Shown: piece after piece, positions 11,469-23,543 of the stretch
Layout of the letters: each line of letters starts with the position of its first letter
How positions within the stretch are numbered: position 1 is the first letter of the stretch
Origin: Xylaria sp. FL1777
Taxonomy: Eukaryota > Ascomycota > Sordariomycetes > Xylariales > Xylariaceae
Assembly (NCBI GenBank): GCA_022578965.1
Contig: MU400586.1
Coordinates: 62,001-126,000, forward strand
Direction of reading: 5' to 3'
DNA: 64,000 bases
Translations under genes and position numbers: made by a program
The notes under the pieces: generated by a model
Database searches by the model: none
Told to the model about the DNA's origin: nothing
Seen by the model: the letters and a program-made list of their open reading frames with translations, nothing else

Positions 11469-12477
11469 GAAGGATATCTTTTTATCTGGGCGTAAGTTGG
11501 GTTCAGCCCTGTACACCCACTTACTTGAGAGCTGGTTATTAGCCCCTTGATATTATCACGCCAACGATGGCATGGAATCTCTGAAGCGAGTACTCTGATA
11601 AGCATGCTTGATAGCATACCATGATTCTAGTATCAGAGTCGCTGATTGTGCAGCTGTGGAATGTCGGGTTGTCTCCTTGATAGAAGACCTCCCAGACACT
11701 GCTGCCTTCTTGGTCAGCTGTTACTCGATGGACAAATATGTATGAATAAAAGCAATGAAGTCTATTAGCCCGTAGTTCCTTGATAGGAATTCAAGAATCC
11801 GGCTTAACATTTTGCACATGCCTGACTAAACTCAGAGAGTCCGAATCACTATCTATAAAAATTACGTTTTCATATTCAATTATTCCACGTCTATAGCGAC
11901 TAGTGAGGTTTCGACGGAAATACTTTAGCGATTGTTGAAGTTCAGCGCTCCATTTATGTATTGATTAATCCTTGTCACTTCTTCCGTCTCGCTTTTTTTC
12001 ATTGACAACCACTCTTGCAAGGTTATAAGATAGTATAACGGCTACTAGCCTTCACGCAAACTGAGCGCAACGATCAGTAAGTTAGATTATGTGTAGACAG
12101 GTCGGACCGACCCGCAGAAGCCATTGGAGGGACTCCGCTACCTCCCGTGTGCCAACGGTGAAATGGCGCCATCGAAATTACCTGCATAGCGTGCACAATC
12201 AAGGCCTTATCTCATGGGCGATTTTGCCCTCTCATCTTTCGCAGATTCCAGGCCGATAATTGAAAGTCCAGGAAATTCTTATAGTTCTAACATCTGGAGA
12301 CATTGTATGCGTAACATCAAGAAAGACAATTATTTTCTTACCTAAAATAGGTGTTGTTACGTCGCGGCACCGTTATTTCTATTCAGAGCTCGAAACTAGA
12401 AGCAACCCTATCCGTGTATTCATACTTTGTCCGGCGCGGCGACGGCGGAGGCAGCAGCAGTAAATATATTTCCCAAG
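11469..12477. other. Intergenic, RAD7 3' flank and monooxygenase promoter
   Basis: About 1.0 kb with no coding signal, repeat or RNA gene that I recognise. The right half should hold the promoter of the flavin monooxygenase gene. Confidence 0.55.
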
Positions 12478-14199
12478 ATGGGCTCACTAGGTGACAGCAA
12501 GATCGACGGGAATACCGTAGATAGCACTTCGCCGCCTGCTTTCAACATCAACCGCATTGCCATCGTCGGTGCGGGGCCGAGCGGCCTCGCAGCAGCAAAG
12601 CATCTCCTAGCTGAGGGCTTTTCGTCTACACAGATCGACATCTACGAACAACAGGCCGACGTAGGCGGCGTATGGAACTACAGCGCCGTGACATCTCCGG
12701 AGCCGCCGCGCGTACCGCAGACAGATGCACATGCGCCTCTGGATACACCGATCTACCCAGAAACGCTTGTGGAACAAGAAAAGGACGAGTATGAAGATTA
12801 TGTATTCGACTCAGATGAAGAAGCTTCCACGGCTCCTGGGTCAGGGGCATGTTCACTGCCTCCTGTCTCCCGCAATGAGAAGAGACCCCCAATATTCCCA
12901 AATCCCATGTATGACAACCTGCACACGAATATCCCGCATACGTTGATGAGGTACTCGGATTTGGGATTCACCGCAGATGGGAAAGGAAAGGGGACGCACG
13001 AAGACTGTGAGATCTTCCCCTCGAGACAAGTCGTGCAGGAATATCTACTGCAATACGCCCGTGATGTGCAGCATCTAGTCCGGTTCTCAACGCAAGTAAC
13101 CGACATCTCTCTGCAAACGCCCGTGTCCGGCACGCCGGAAGCGCATCCGGGAGAACAGTTCACAATCCACGAAAAATGGACCGTCCGCTCAACGAATCTC
13201 CTCACAGACGTCTCGCGCGTAGAGAACTATGATGCGGTAGTTGTGGCATCAGGTCACTATTCCACGCCATACATCCCTTCAATACCCGAGATCTCTACAT
13301 TCGCCACCGAGCACCCTGGTATAATCTCACACTCGAAGACCTACCGCACGGCATCCGCATTCGCAGGGAAGCGCGTCGTGGTCGTCGGGTCCGCGTCCTC
13401 AGGACTAGACATCGCATCGCAAATCAGCAGCGTATGCGCATCGCCGCTCATCATCTCCGCGCGCAGCCCCATAGCCGACGACATGAGCGCACACTTGGGC
13501 GTAGGGGACAAGGTGCGCGTAGTCGGGGAGATCAAGCGATTCCTCGTCAGCGAGAAGGGCATCGAGGTCCATCCTGCGCCGACGTCTACCGGCCCAGACG
13601 GAGGAGAGAACACAGAGCAGATATCAGACATCGATGCGATAATTTTCTGCACGGGGTATCTGTACACATTCCCCTTCATCTCGCCATCCTCCCTCCCGTC
13701 CTCCACGCCCCCCTTAATCACCAACGGCCGTCGCGTCCACGGCCTCGCGCGACACTTCATCCACACGCAGCACCCGACCCTCGTCTTCCCCGCCCTGCCC
13801 ATAAAAATCATCCCCTTCCCGCTAGCCGAGGCGCAGGCCGCGGTGTTCTCGCGTCTATGGAGCAACAGGCTGCCCCTGCCGTCTCGCGAAGAACTGCAGC
13901 GCTGGGAGCGCGAGGACGAAGAGGGTAAAGGGCTGGAGGGGGAGAGGGTCCCCGGGGAAGGCAAGTCGTTCCATGTCTTCCCCAAGGGCGGCGACGCGCG
14001 CTATATCAATGCGCTGCACGATTGGGCTTTGCAGGCGCGCGATGGCGGCGGGAAGAATAGAGGGAAGGGGAAGGAGCCGCCGTTTTGGGGCGACGAGGAG
14101 CTTTGGCAGCGGAGCATTTATGCGCAGGCGAAGATCCAGTTTGAGAAAACTGGGCGTAAGGCCAAGACGTTGAGGGAGCTTGGGTTCGAGCACGAGTAA
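12478..14199 (+). CDS. Flavin-containing monooxygenase (FMO1-like)
   Basis: A single uninterrupted exon of 573 codons starting at ATG 12478. The upstream frame is open but begins at a non-ATG codon, so 12478 is the first usable start. It belongs to class B flavoprotein monooxygenases, which use FAD, NADPH and O2 to oxidise soft nucleophiles such as thiols and amines. The FAD-binding Rossmann motif is IVGAGPSGLAAAKHL (about residues 29-43), followed by GGVWNYS. The NADPH motif is VVVGSASSGLDIA (~299). An FMO fingerprint-like HPGIISHSKTYR lies before it, and an ATGY-type motif reads FCTGYLY. Closest to yeast FMO1-type thiol oxidases rather than Baeyer-Villiger enzymes. An acidic/Ser-rich loop (residues ~100-135) is not part of the fold. 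The gene is GC-rich, intronless and convergent with the lipase gene. Confidence 0.9.
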   Translation: MGSLGDSKIDGNTVDSTSPPAFNINRIAIVGAGPSGLAAAKHLLAEGFSSTQIDIYEQQADVGGVWNYSAVTSPEPPRVPQTDAHAPLDTPIYPETLVEQEKDEYEDYVFDSDEEASTAPGSGACSLPPVSRNEKRPPIFPNPMYDNLHTNIPHTLMRYSDLGFTADGKGKGTHEDCEIFPSRQVVQEYLLQYARDVQHLVRFSTQVTDISLQTPVSGTPEAHPGEQFTIHEKWTVRSTNLLTDVSRVENYDAVVVASGHYSTPYIPSIPEISTFATEHPGIISHSKTYRTASAFAGKRVVVVGSASSGLDIASQISSVCASPLIISARSPIADDMSAHLGVGDKVRVVGEIKRFLVSEKGIEVHPAPTSTGPDGGENTEQISDIDAIIFCTGYLYTFPFISPSSLPSSTPPLITNGRRVHGLARHFIHTQHPTLVFPALPIKIIPFPLAEAQAAVFSRLWSNRLPLPSREELQRWEREDEEGKGLEGERVPGEGKSFHVFPKGGDARYINALHDWALQARDGGGKNRGKGKEPPFWGDEELWQRSIYAQAKIQFEKTGRKAKTLRELGFEHE

Positions 14200-14699
14200 T
14201 GATAGATGGGTATGACATGGCTTAAGGGGCGGAGAGTGAAGAGTGGGTAGGGGGTGCTGGGTGGTTGGTTTGTCTGATTTGGAGAATCTCTATGATGGGA
14301 ATTTTGCACATAGATCGTTTGTTATATATTATAGATTGTGAGAGATCAGCGATGGCGAGTTCGACATGAGAGAGTCGTTTCTGATATACGAGATGATATA
14401 AACATGGAATAGATTTCCACGTCTAGCTATCCTTCATGCCCAGATGGGTGTCCTCTGCTTAAATTCTGCTTGGAGATATATACATATGTATATATATATA
14501 TACAATGTCATCAAGGCAAAGCCTCTTATCATACGTCATCATATCTTTCCTCGTTGCCTCATGCTATGCATTTCTCCCCCCTTAACGCCATAAATGCCCT
14601 GTTAGATGTCCAAAAATTGAATTCCATCCCCGAGGGTTATCCAATTCCCTATTTTGGCTCAATGCTCAAGAATTTCCTCCCACCAGACACAACACGCGA
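14200..14699. other. Intergenic, convergent 3' ends
   Basis: About 500 nt between the monooxygenase stop (+) and the lipase stop (-). Contains a (TA)n-rich stretch near 14476-14503. No gene seen. Confidence 0.6.
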
Positions 14700-15947
14700 T
14701 CAACTCGACATCGCGTCGATATCCTGCTGTACCCAATCGTTGAGTTGCGCCGTGAGCTCGTCGTCCGTGACGTCGGTAGCTGGCGACGTGCCCTGCCACC
14801 AGAGGTAGTTGTCATCCTGCCTCTTCTTAAAGACGAGCTCGATGGGCGAGCAGCCGGCAATGGAGTCAAGATAATACAGATGAGCGATGATGTCAAGGCC
14901 GAGTGTAGCAGCGTTGCAGCCGAGGGAGGTGACGCCGGTACAGACCTTGATGTCGTTGACGGCGTAGTTGGTCGTGAAGGCGGTGCCGTCCGCGAGCCAG
15001 TACTCGGGGGTCGTGTGCGCGTAGTTGAAGACGATGGGCGGCAGCCGTGGCACGGGGTCGTCGAGGTGCGTTACGCGCAGCTCCACGCCGGCCTGTGACG
15101 ACACGAAGTTCGCGAAGGCCGCGTTCCCCACCCGTGGGCTGCCGTAGTTAATGATGTCCACCGCCAGCCCCTGCTTCCGCGCGTACGCCGCCCCCAGAGA
15201 GCTCACCGCTGCCCCGAGCGAGTGGCCCGTGAACACGATCTTATACCCCGGGTTCGCCGCCTTGGCTGCCTTCACGGCCGCCAGCGCCGCGCTTGAAACC
15301 TCGTCCCACGCTTTCGCGAACCCTGAGTGCACCAGGCACCCGGATGCGAGACTACTGCAGTCGTTCTGGATGAACTCGAAACTAGATAGCTAATGTTAGA
15401 TCGGAGGAGCAAGGCTTGCTTTTTGTGGGGGGAAATAGACTTACTCCGTGATCCAGTTGCGGATCGAGTGTGATCCCCGGATGGATAACACGATGACTTG
15501 GTTCTTTGCGTCTGTCGACACGAAACCTTGGATGTCGGTTGACGAACCTCTATTCGAGCTGAGTTAGTTTCTCTACATAAGGGAATTAAGGGAGATGGAT
15601 AGTGAACTACGACATACGCGAAAGTAGCAGTGATCTTCGCACCAGCAGCGGTAACGTCTGGGCAAGCGCCGCCAGAGCAGGTTACCGTGGAGCCGACGGC
15701 GGCATCACTGTTGCAGTATGACGCGCCGGCGTATTGCGAGTAGAGCTTGAAGGTGCTCAGCATGTCAGTGGTAACAGTTGCTGAGAGTTCGGTATTAGCT
15801 TCATTCTCCCTCAAACGCTAATGTCAGATGTCTAAGGCGGATAGTAGGCATACCTCGTCCATTAAGCAGCGTTCCTGGCTCCCCAATGGGTGAACCAGCA
15901 GCCGTGAGAGCAAAGCTCGAGATGAGTGACCAACTGAATGGCTTCAT
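14700..15947 (-). CDS. Secreted class 3 lipase / feruloyl-esterase-like hydrolase
   Basis: Four exons: 15947-15854, 15780-15618, 15549-15445 and 15381-14700, about 347 aa. The N-terminus MKPFSWSLISSFALTAAGSP is a clear signal peptide, so the enzyme is probably exported. The alpha/beta-hydrolase lipase_3 fold shows VIVLSIRGSHSIRNWITD (oxyanion region), the nucleophile elbow FTGHSLGAAVSSL (Ser near residue 175), YGSPRVGNAAFANFV, the catalytic Asp in THLDDPVPRLP and a candidate His in IAHLYYLD. Cysteines (CNSDAA, TCSGGAC, NDCSSLASGC, VCTG, GC) could form disulphides. Family members hydrolyse triglycerides or feruloyl esters; the substrate cannot be decided. The C-terminal tail (TSPATDVTDDELTAQ) is acidic and probably not part of the core. 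Confidence 0.9.
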
Positions 15948-18900
15948 CTTGGGAGACTACGGAGTTAAAGTGTGAGTGAGAATCGAAGATTCCAGATCCG
16001 AAACAAGACGAAACGCTTCGGCGGAGACACTTATACACCTAAAGCAGTGAGTTTATTAGGAAACCGCCGGTGCCGTGAGTCAAGTCTCACATTATCATTG
16101 ATGGGTTCGTGGTCGTTTATATATAAGTTTGTATAGTCTACGATGTACGCTCCGGACAAAACAAGGGGGCCCTTTCGGCTTTACATCACACTAGGATCAG
16201 CTTCGGCCATGATTGCCGCTCATGCCAGCGCTTCCGCGTAGGTTCAGAGCGGCACACCTCACGAGATCTCGACAGCGCAAGGGGAATTGTCTGGAAAAGG
16301 AATGGTGGGATCGCCGCTACATTGCAATCCTTCGTGCGTTTTCCCAACGTTTCGTCGCCGCCCTTCCTCGGGGCAGTGCTCGGGAGTATTTGTCGAGCAG
16401 AGCATAAGCAGCGGTTTAGAGTCAACATCCTAGCCTGGAATGCCGACGCCTAAGTAGCGACCTACTGTGGTTCCTAGTAGTGAGTACACCCGAAGATCTA
16501 AATTATCGGTACAAAACATCATGGTTCCCCAAAAACTTCACCTCGATATGTGGAAAGGCCGGGGTTAATTGCCGCATTTGGGATCGTCAGGGGTGGTTAG
16601 GCTTATTCTTTCGCGTGGGGTAGTGCAGACGCTCTCCGCAATATGCCAGCCACGCGGCCAGTTTCCCTTGTCGAAGAATGTGAGGTAGGCTACGATTGGT
16701 CATGATCAACCTTATTTATTTAGTGTAGTGTAGTAGTTCGGGAGACCTAGAGCATTCTCAGCAGTCTGGCCCTCCTCGTTGCCGCGTGTACTTGTAGAGA
16801 CAATAAAAAGTCTTCGATTAGGACAGAGACTGGTGACTCGAGTGAATTGAATACCTGCCGAGGATAGCCTTGTTCGAGTAACATCATGTTGATTCTTGAA
16901 GTTGAGCCTCTCGCAGGGTTATTTGAGTTGCTCCCATTACGAAGCGCTCCTCCGGCAGCGGCACGCAAATAACGTCAGCATCGTGCACACTCTAAAATAT
17001 GGCAAACAGGGAAGTATCGGTTTACCGCCAAACAAAATCGAACCCGTCCATCCATCCTAGCGGTGAATCGCAAAGTGAGATTTGTGGTACCAACCCAGCC
17101 ATTCCGCTCTGAATTCCGGGGAATGCTGCTAGATTGGTCTCAAACCTTCCATCGTGACCTCATCAGCCCTGCTCACCTTCTACTCTTGTCCTCGTGCCTG
17201 AGCTGTTGTGTACTGGGCCTCTTCCTTTCACATTTAGGTAATTTTTGACCTCAGCTTCTCAGGCTAGTAACGTCTAATCAGGCCAATCGGCAGAGCTCCT
17301 GATTAAACTGGCGTGGTGACAGATTGCGGTATTCCGCTCGAGTTCTTGGGCTCAAGCCTCTGTTTTTCGAGAAACGCAGTTTAGAACCACTTCGCTTACA
17401 TGATACTGAGAGTAGAAGGGGGTTGTGTTCCCCAGGTCTTGACGACCCCGGTACCAAAGCCGTTGTGGTTTCACGTCTTCATCTCACGTGCGGGTGCGGC
17501 GGCGCTTGCGCGACGGCAAGTTGGGCCGCTAGCGACGCCACTTAAGCTTGTCATTAGTGAGATGTGTATGACCTGCATAAAAGAGAAAAAAGAGCCGAGC
17601 TTTCATGTGATAGTGAAGTAGCTTCATGGTGTTCGAGCTGAACGTTGGCGCTACTGAATGTGACGAGTTTGGGGTTTCTGAGTTGTAGTCGAAAACACAC
17701 CACGATAGCTAGAATAAGACGACAGTCTGGGGATAGACTCGCTATCTGAATACTGTCATCTTATTACATGTCATGTCTTATTACTGGGCCGCTTCAAACC
17801 ATGTCAAACCATGTCTCAAAACCATGTGTTCCAGGTGGGCATCCGCTCCTTCAGTGGATCGAAAAAAGCGAGACCGGCCGAGCTTCCGGCTTCCGGGCAG
17901 GGTTATTTTACCTTTTCATGCTCATTTTTTTAATCTTAGGTATCGATATGGGAAAGGGTAGATTCATCGTTTCGACCGGGCTGACACAAAATCTCTTTCT
18001 TTGCAACTCAATGAATTTATGCGCTAGGTATTTGAATGTGCAGTGGCATTATGAAGCTACCTGCTAGCTACACACTGTATTATACATGTATACATGATTG
18101 GATGCGAATATAGTTTATATAGTATATATAGGGAGATTGGCACATGGTTGCACACTGTACACTAAAGTCGATCCTGACACCGCTCCCAGGCAACATGACC
18201 ACTTCACCTACCCACCTACTTACTTACCTACCCACACTATCAGTATGCTCCATTGTAAAATGCACATATACTATATGACACAGGGGAACAGGTATCATTA
18301 GATTCATTACATACTGCCTATATATGTAGCATTACATGTAGGAAACTTCTGGGGTAGCATCGAAAACCCTCCCCCAATCCGTGGCTGTCCCGAAGCGTAT
18401 TCCGCTTTCGACGTCCGCGTATAGCACGGTCGGCGTCGAAGGCCGATACTGGTAAGTCTGCTCCCCTTCGATGTGACCATCTCGGCCATGATGCAACAAT
18501 ATTCAATAGCGGCTCGGGAAGCCCAGGGATTCCCCGCATGTCATTGCTGGCCCCCAACAGATGCCCGGTACTACTCGGGGTGGATGAGCACACGACCCAG
18601 GCGGTCATTCTTCCACCAGTCAACCGGTCTACGGTAGCGCAGCTAATTGCTCAGGTGTCCGCTTGGGTGTTGAACAAGGTCGCCATTTTTATAGCTTAGC
18701 CACCACCATTTGTTCCCCTCCCTCCTCTCAGCTCCTACAAATATACGCTCAAAAACAGCCATCAGCCTGACCTTCTGCGATAAAACCAGTTGTGACCTTT
18801 GGATTGGCAGATGACCTGATTATACCTTTGGGGTGAGTGGTGTTGTAGGTGGTACACGTACTTACAATAGAGGGTTTCAACCAAGCCTAAGCCGCTCCTT

Positions 18901-19912
18901 GCTCAAGTTAAGGCGAGCACTTTTGAATATATACGCGGAATTGAATGAGAGATGAGAGAGCGGTCTGAGCAACGAGGATCCAGAAATGCAACTTCACCGC
19001 AGCTTCTACTCGACTTACGCATAGCAGCAGGGTCTCGTTGGTGTCGGGCGACAGTGACAGTTCGGGAAATATATACGGATGCGCAGCTTGGCCCCCGACG
19101 CACGAAAATATCGCTTATCTAAACCAGGTAATTTATGGGTGTCGTCTGAATAAACTTCGGCCAATACGGAGAGGATCCTTTCGATTTACCCCAGCCTTAT
19201 GACCAGGAATACCGGTAAGTAGCCCAAATGTTCTAGAAGAGCGAGCAGAAAACCAAGACAGATTTCCACATATGATCAAGGTAGAGGTGCGCAGGGCCTG
19301 TGCATTTGGCCAATATTTCAAGACGGACGAATTGCGTGCTTGGCTAGGTATGGATGCAGCCTGGATAGGATCCGCTCGCCTCACCGTGCCGAGCTTTCTT
19401 TTTCCTGGATCCGTCGCTCCGAGCTCCTAGCTCTTGTTCGTTCTCGCACACGGACACGGCTGTTGTTCCCAGGACACAGTTGCAAGCCCATACCCTGTCG
19501 ATGACGACGTAGGGGTAACATAGAATACTTTGTTTTCTCTGTCCTTGGTCCTTGGTCTGTCTACTAGGCCATACATGTGCTGTAGCTGAACTGAACTGCC
19601 ATGGCGGACCCAGCCGCACACGTGCGTGAGTCCACATGAGATACGATGACATTTGTAATTTTCGTATAGGTACACTACAGCTACCGGTATACCTACCGTA
19701 CAGTACAGTATCTCGATTCCTTCGCGAGCTCCAACAAAGCCAATGTCTCAAACAACGTAGGTATATGATATCATCTATCCTCCCCCCCTGGAAAATTTCT
19801 TTTATCTTTTTGGCTTTCTCCCCCCTTTCTCGTGTCTCTATTTCTTCAAAACCGACACGCCCTTATAGTGGACTTACGGGACAGTAAACGGCCAGTCGCT
19901 CATTAACTCGTA
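15948..19912. other. Long gene-free interval
   Basis: Nearly 4 kb between the divergent starts of the lipase (-) and the beta-glucosidase (+). Open frames are short, lack recognisable domains and do not join across plausible introns. It contains TA-rich microsatellite (about 18107-18130) and CCTACCCACCTACTTACTT-type repeats (18207-18236). The last few hundred bases, pyrimidine-rich near 19779-19830, should be the beta-glucosidase promoter and leader. I found no transposon or RNA gene. Confidence 0.5.
18207..18236. repeat. TACCTACCCA/CTTA imperfect microsatellite
   Basis: Imperfect tetranucleotide tract of CTAC/TTAC units in the long gene-free interval. Same repeat family as the tracts near 9.0, 33.4, 38.4 and 53.7 kb. 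Confidence 0.6.
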
Positions 19913-22900
19913 ATGTTCAATAAGGAGTCGCCTCCGGGCCTCCGGAGCCTCGGGCTGCTGTCACTGCTCTTGCCGTCGCTAGCGTCAGCCGCTACTCTAG
20001 ACTCCCGCGATGCTCTGCCGGCCGGCTATGCCTCTCCGCCGTATTACCCTGCACCCTACGGCGGCTGGGTCGACGAATGGGGCGATGCTTACGACAAGGC
20101 TGTCGCGTTGGTCTCGCGCATGACTGTCGCTGAGAAGGTCAACATTACTGCGGGAACGGGTATTTACATGGTAAGATTTTATTTAGTACTCCTTTACCCT
20201 TTTCTACTCTTGCTGTCGTCTCTCCCCCCCTTCCCCCTCCTAGGAGGACAATAGCTAATGACGAATTTCCTTTAAGGGTATGTTTGATATGAGATGAAAT
20301 TAAATCCCACAAGAGACGTATAGTATGTGTGTCTGGGCTCGGTTTAATCAAGCTATCAATAGGACGATGCGTAGGCAATACAGGAAGCGCGGATCGCGTG
20401 GGCTTCCCGCAGCTCTGTCTGCAAGATGGACCACTCGGCGTCCGCACCACGGACAACATCACGGCGTTCCCGGCGGGTATCACCACGGGCGCGACGTGGA
20501 GCAAGGACCTCATGTACCAGCGGGGCGTGGCGATGGGCAAGGAATTCCGCGGGAAGGGTGTGAACTTCTACCTCGGGCCCTCGGTCGGCCCGCTCGGCAG
20601 AGAGCCGCGCGGCGGACGGAGCTGGGAGGGCTTCGGCTCGGACCCCGTGCTCCAGGCCGTCGCCGGCGCAGCCACCATCAAGGGCGTCCAGGAACAAGGC
20701 GTCATCGCCACGCTGAAGCACTACATTGCCAACGAGCAGGAGATCTACCGCATGTACAACCCCCTGCAACAGGCCTACAGTGCCAATATCGGTTTGTTGC
20801 ATCCCGGGAGTAGAGAGCCTGTCGAGGCGCCCTTGGCTGATCCGATCGCGTAGATGACCGTACCTTACACGAGCTATACCTCTGGCCGTTTGCCGAGGGT
20901 GTCCGCGCCGGCACAGGCGCCGTCTTGACGGCGTATAATGCCGTAAGTACAGCTCTCCGTGAGATAATTAAGGTATGTATTCGTTCACAACTGACAACAC
21001 GCAACAGGTGAACGGATCCGCATGCTCGCAGAACGCATACCTGCTTAATGGGATCCTGAAAGACGAGCTGGGATTCCAGGGTCTCGTCATGACGGACTGG
21101 CTGGCGCAGATCTCGGGCGTGGCATCAGCGCTCGCAGGCCTAGACATGTCGATGCCCGGCGACACATTCGGGAACAACATCCCGCTCTTCGGGTACAGCA
21201 ACTGGATGTACGAGCTCACGCGGTCGGTGCTCAACGGCTCGGTGCCCGTAGACCGGCTCAACGACATGGCGACGCGGGTCGTGGCGGCCTGGTATAAGAT
21301 GGGGCAGGACGCAGCCGACTACCCGCCGCCCAACTTCTCCTCCAACACGGCGGACCGCGTGGGGCCACTGTACCCCGGCGCGCTGATCTCTCCCACGGGC
21401 GTGGTGAACGAGTACGTCAACGTGCAGGCGGACCACAAGACGGTCGCGAAGCAGGTGGCGCAGGAGGCCATCACGCTGCTCAAGAACAACGACAGTTTCT
21501 TGCCCATCACGACGTCGGCGCCGCTATTCGTCTTTGGCACCGACGCCCAGGCCGACCCGCAGGGCATCAACTCGTGCACGGACAAGAGCTGCAACCGCGG
21601 GCTCCTTGGCATGGGCTGGGGCTCCGGTAGCGCCAACTACCCGTACCTCGACGACCCCATCAGCTCGCTGAAGCGCAGGGCCGCTAATGTCACGTACTAC
21701 GCCACGGATTCGTTCCCGAGTGTAGCCGCACCGACGGAAGACGACGTCGCCCTAGTTTTCATTAACTCGGACTCAGGCGAGAACACGTATACGGTAGAGA
21801 ATAACCACGGAGATCGCGATGCGTCGGGGCTGTCGGCATGGCACAACGGCGACACGCTCGTGCAGAAGGCGGCAGCGAAGTACAGCAACGTCGTCGTGGT
21901 CGTGCACACGGTGGGACCTGTCGTCATGGAGCCGTGGATCGACCTACCCTCGGTGAAGGCCGTGCTCGTGGCTCACCTGCCGGGCCAGGAGGCGGGCGAC
22001 TCGCTGACCGAGGTGCTGTTCGGCGAGGTCTCGCCGAGCGGCCACCTGCCGTACAGCATCCCCGTCGCGGAATCCGACTACCCGACCAGCGTGGGCATCA
22101 AGTCGACGCCGAAGCTGAGCCAGATCCAGGACACGTACACCGAGGGCCTGTACATCGACTACCGGCAGCTGAACAAGGCGGGCGTGAAGCCGCGCTTCGC
22201 CTTCGGCCACGGCCTGAGTTACGCTAGCTTCGCTTTCTCGAACGCCTCCATCTCCTCGGTAGGCGAGCTGACCTCGACGCCGCCCGCGCGCCCCTCGAAG
22301 CCGGCCTCCCCCGTCGCCACCATCAGCACCGCGCTCCCGCCCGCCGCCGACGCCTACTACCCGACGGGCTTCGTCAAGATCTGGCGGTACCTGTACTCGT
22401 GGCTGGACACCCTGGAGGCGGACGCGGCCCACGCCATCGGTGCCGCCGGGACCCAGAAGTACCCGTATCCGACGGGGTACTCGCCGACGCAGAAGGCCTC
22501 GGGCCCCGCGGCTGGTGGCGCGAGCGGCGGGAACCCGGCCCTCTTCAACGTCGCATACACGCTATCCGTGACGGTCACGAATACTGGAACCACCACCGCT
22601 GCCGCGTCCGGCAAGGCCGTCGCGCAGGCGTACGTCCAGTTCCCCGCGGCCGCAGACAACGGCGGCTTCGACACGCCGGTGATCCAGCTGCGCGACTTCG
22701 CCAAGTCGGCGACGCTCGCGCCCGGCGAGAGCGCCACACTAACACTGCAGCTCACGAGGAAGGACATCAGCGTCTGGGGTCCCGTGGCGCAGAACTGGAT
22801 CGTCCCTAGCCCCGCCGGCAGATACAGCGTGTGGATTGGTGAGGCGAGCGATGATTTGAGCGTTGTTTGCTATACGGATACCCTGGCCTGTAAGGATGGT

Positions 22901-22918
22901 GTTCAAGGCCCTGTTTAG
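19913..22918 (+). CDS. Secreted GH3 beta-glucosidase
   Basis: Model: 19913-20170, 20277 (one nt), 20363-20791, 20854-20942, 21008-22918; about 895 aa. It should release glucose from cellobiose and other beta-glucosides outside the cell. A signal peptide ([14 protein letters not shown]) is followed by the GH3 N-domain: [69 protein letters not shown]. The catalytic nucleophile is the Asp of VMTDW (about residue 288). The C-domain has [14 protein letters not shown] and the VENNHGDRD segment where the acid/base Glu normally lies. A linker with Pro/Ala/Ser and a C-terminal fibronectin III-like domain ([22 protein letters not shown]) follow. Third-position GC is very high compared with its flanks. 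The one-nt exon is needed to give [13 protein letters not shown] in frame. Confidence 0.92.
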
Positions 22919-23543
22919 AGGGGGGTTGGGTATAGAGAGATATGATGCTTGGATGAGCTTGTTTATGGCTCTATGGATAAAGTAGGAATAGTGAGTAAGG
23001 AAGTAGTGGGAGCATGATACTCCTGTTATAGTAATACATATAACTATAGTAATTCTTATCACTTCGAATCCAAGTAACTTTAAACGCTAATTTATAAAAT
23101 TGCGTTTATGTCTAGTAGATTAAGTAGATAGGCTCCTGCAAATTCTTGTATGTGTCTGCTTAATATCCTCTCAGACATTGTTGTCTTCGTAAGTGGCGAG
23201 CTTAGTCACAAGTCACATTTAGTGCAAAATACACTTGACAGATATCAGGTCAGAATAAGTTGGCTTGTGATGGTGTACATTTTATGTATAGGTGTGCAAG
23301 TATGATACATATACATCGAGCTTAGCTTCTTCTTGGTGATATTCCAAGAGCCGAAAAGGCTGTTATCATACAACGGTAGATGAAGCCGGCGTCCTCCTTC
23401 TGTATTCTGATCTGGGCATCCTACATGGAGCTAGAATCCTCCTGTGTCGCATCTCGGCATTTCGCTCGTGTAGAAATCGCCATTTGCATTTCCAACACAC
23501 AACTGATGATATCGAACGGGTGTAGTATAGTATCAAGAGGCGG
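22919..23543. other. Intergenic, convergent 3' ends
   Basis: About 625 nt of AT-rich DNA between the beta-glucosidase stop (+) and the bL34m stop (-). No gene or repeat recognised. Confidence 0.55.

Noticed and set aside
17768..18067. 99-codon frame with a hydrophobic stretch in the long gene-free interval
   Set aside because: One short hydrophobic run only, no family features, and its repeated MSNHVSKPC-like start comes from a local direct repeat (CATGTCAAACCATGTC).
21944..22432. Long antisense open frame opposite the beta-glucosidase
   Set aside because: It is an Arg/Gly/Val-rich shadow of a very GC-rich coding strand and has no domain features. The same applies to other long frames opposite or overlapping the beta-glucosidase, the monooxygenase and SEC16.
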